Below are positions 63,566 through 64,000 of a DNA stretch of 64,000 bases, piece after piece. The stretch is from Actinotignum timonense. Its GTDB lineage: Bacteria > Actinomycetota > Actinomycetes > Actinomycetales > Actinomycetaceae. Position numbers and translations under genes: made by a program. The DNA lies in NCBI RefSeq assembly GCF_030216305.1, contig NZ_JASOKT010000002.1:124001-188000 (forward strand). The letters run 5' to 3'. Each line of letters begins with the position of its first letter. Positions within the stretch are counted from its first letter, which is position 1. Below the pieces are notes generated by a model. The model ran no database searches, had not been told where the DNA came from, and saw only the letters and a program-made list of their open reading frames with translations.

Positions 63566-64000
63566 GTGGGGATGTCATCATGGCTCTACGCCGCATACGA
63601 ACGCCGCTTGGTGCGGGAGCTGGCCGGCAAACGCATGCCGCAGCACGTGGCCATTATGTTGGATGGCAATCGGCGTTGGGCGCGTGAGCTGGGTGAATCT
63701 GCCACGTTCGGGCATCGGGCCGGGGCCGAGCGCATTGCCGAGGTGCTCGGCTGGTGCGAAGATGCCGGCATTGAGGTGGTTACTCTGTGGCTGCTCTCCA
63801 CTGATAATCTCTCCCGGGCGGCTGAAGAAGTAGGCCCGCTGCTCACCATCATTTGTGAAACTGTTGAAAATCTGGCGCGCTCGGGTCGTTTCCGGTTGGT
63901 CGCGGTGGGTAATCTTGATCTTCTTCCTGAGGAGTACGCCCAGCGCCTGCGTGCCGCCGCGGCGAGTACTGAATCTTGCCGCGGTTTACACGTGAATATC
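63566..64000 (+). CDS. uppS: Isoprenyl (undecaprenyl) diphosphate synthase, N-terminal part
   Basis: Cis-prenyltransferase making the polyprenyl carrier for cell-wall synthesis. The catalytic signature HVAIMLDGNRRWAR lies near residue 26, followed by GHRAGAERIAEVLGWC and VVTLWLLSTDNLSRA. The frame is open to the right edge after 145 codons, with the rest outside the window. GAGGGAG 7 bp upstream supports the GTG start at 63566. Confidence 0.92.
   Translation, partial: MGMSSWLYAAYERRLVRELAGKRMPQHVAIMLDGNRRWARELGESATFGHRAGAERIAEVLGWCEDAGIEVVTLWLLSTDNLSRAAEEVGPLLTIICETVENLARSGRFRLVAVGNLDLLPEEYAQRLRAAAASTESCRGLHVNI

Overview
The window is 64 kb of high-GC chromosome from an actinobacterium. Three things point there: a mycothiol S-conjugate amidase (mca), the gene order eno - ftsB/divIC - DUF501 - ppx, and the pairings rsmI/protein O-mannosyltransferase, tRNA-Gln/glmU/prs and hemolysin III/uppS, all common in that phylum. 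Two sortase-anchored wall proteins and an arginine-catabolism cluster would fit a host-associated Actinomycetaceae-like organism, but that placement is inference. No phage, transposase, CRISPR array or rRNA was found.

Layout. 1-4 kb: end of threonine synthase, ribokinase, a HAD phosphatase and a membrane protein. 4-7 kb: an aldehyde dehydrogenase and a convergent amino-acid permease. 7-10.5 kb: a coiled-coil wall protein broken by a G8 tract in its signal peptide, then a short MetE-type methyltransferase behind a long structured leader that encodes a Met-rich peptide. 10.6-15.3 kb: HtrA protease, protein mannosyltransferase, RsmI. 15.5-20.4 kb: arcB-arcC-arcD-like genes without arcA, then a membrane-anchored LuxR regulator. 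20.4-26.7 kb: nicotinamidase with an acidic tail, metG-tatD, a membrane protein, a G5-domain wall enzyme. 26.8-31.2 kb: a Fic/Doc toxin-antitoxin pair, a small membrane protein and an ABC transporter with a giant ectodomain, visibly more AT-rich than its surroundings. 31.3-37.7 kb: rsmA, an ABC-F protein, an ABC-2 exporter and a TetR regulator. 37.7-44 kb: tRNA-Gln, a C-terminally truncated glmU, prs, a TauE-type transporter, an AbiEi/DUF559-like protein, ribosomal protein L25 and pth. 44-50.5 kb: mfd, an LPNTG wall protein and a small membrane protein. 50.7-57.1 kb: eno, an 880-bp repeat-rich gap, ftsB, DUF501, ppx, nhaA. 57.2-64 kb: a tRNA with anticodon UAA, a Bax-inhibitor-like protein, msrA, greA, mca, a PPK2 kinase, hemolysin III, and the start of uppS.

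The most unusual signals are not ordinary genes. (1) A short motif around GGCGTCGTCGTAC recurs about 30 times in both orientations, in spacers, beside terminator hairpins and in non-conserved loops of conserved enzymes. (2) Three intergenic elements share a 30-bp period and a terminal stem-loop. (3) The last bases of several genes, stop codon included, are repeated just downstream. (4) A wall protein looks phase-variable. (5) A methyltransferase gene has a Met-rich leader peptide. (6) GlmU appears to have lost its acetyltransferase half. All calls come from reading the sequence by eye; no database search or folding program was run.
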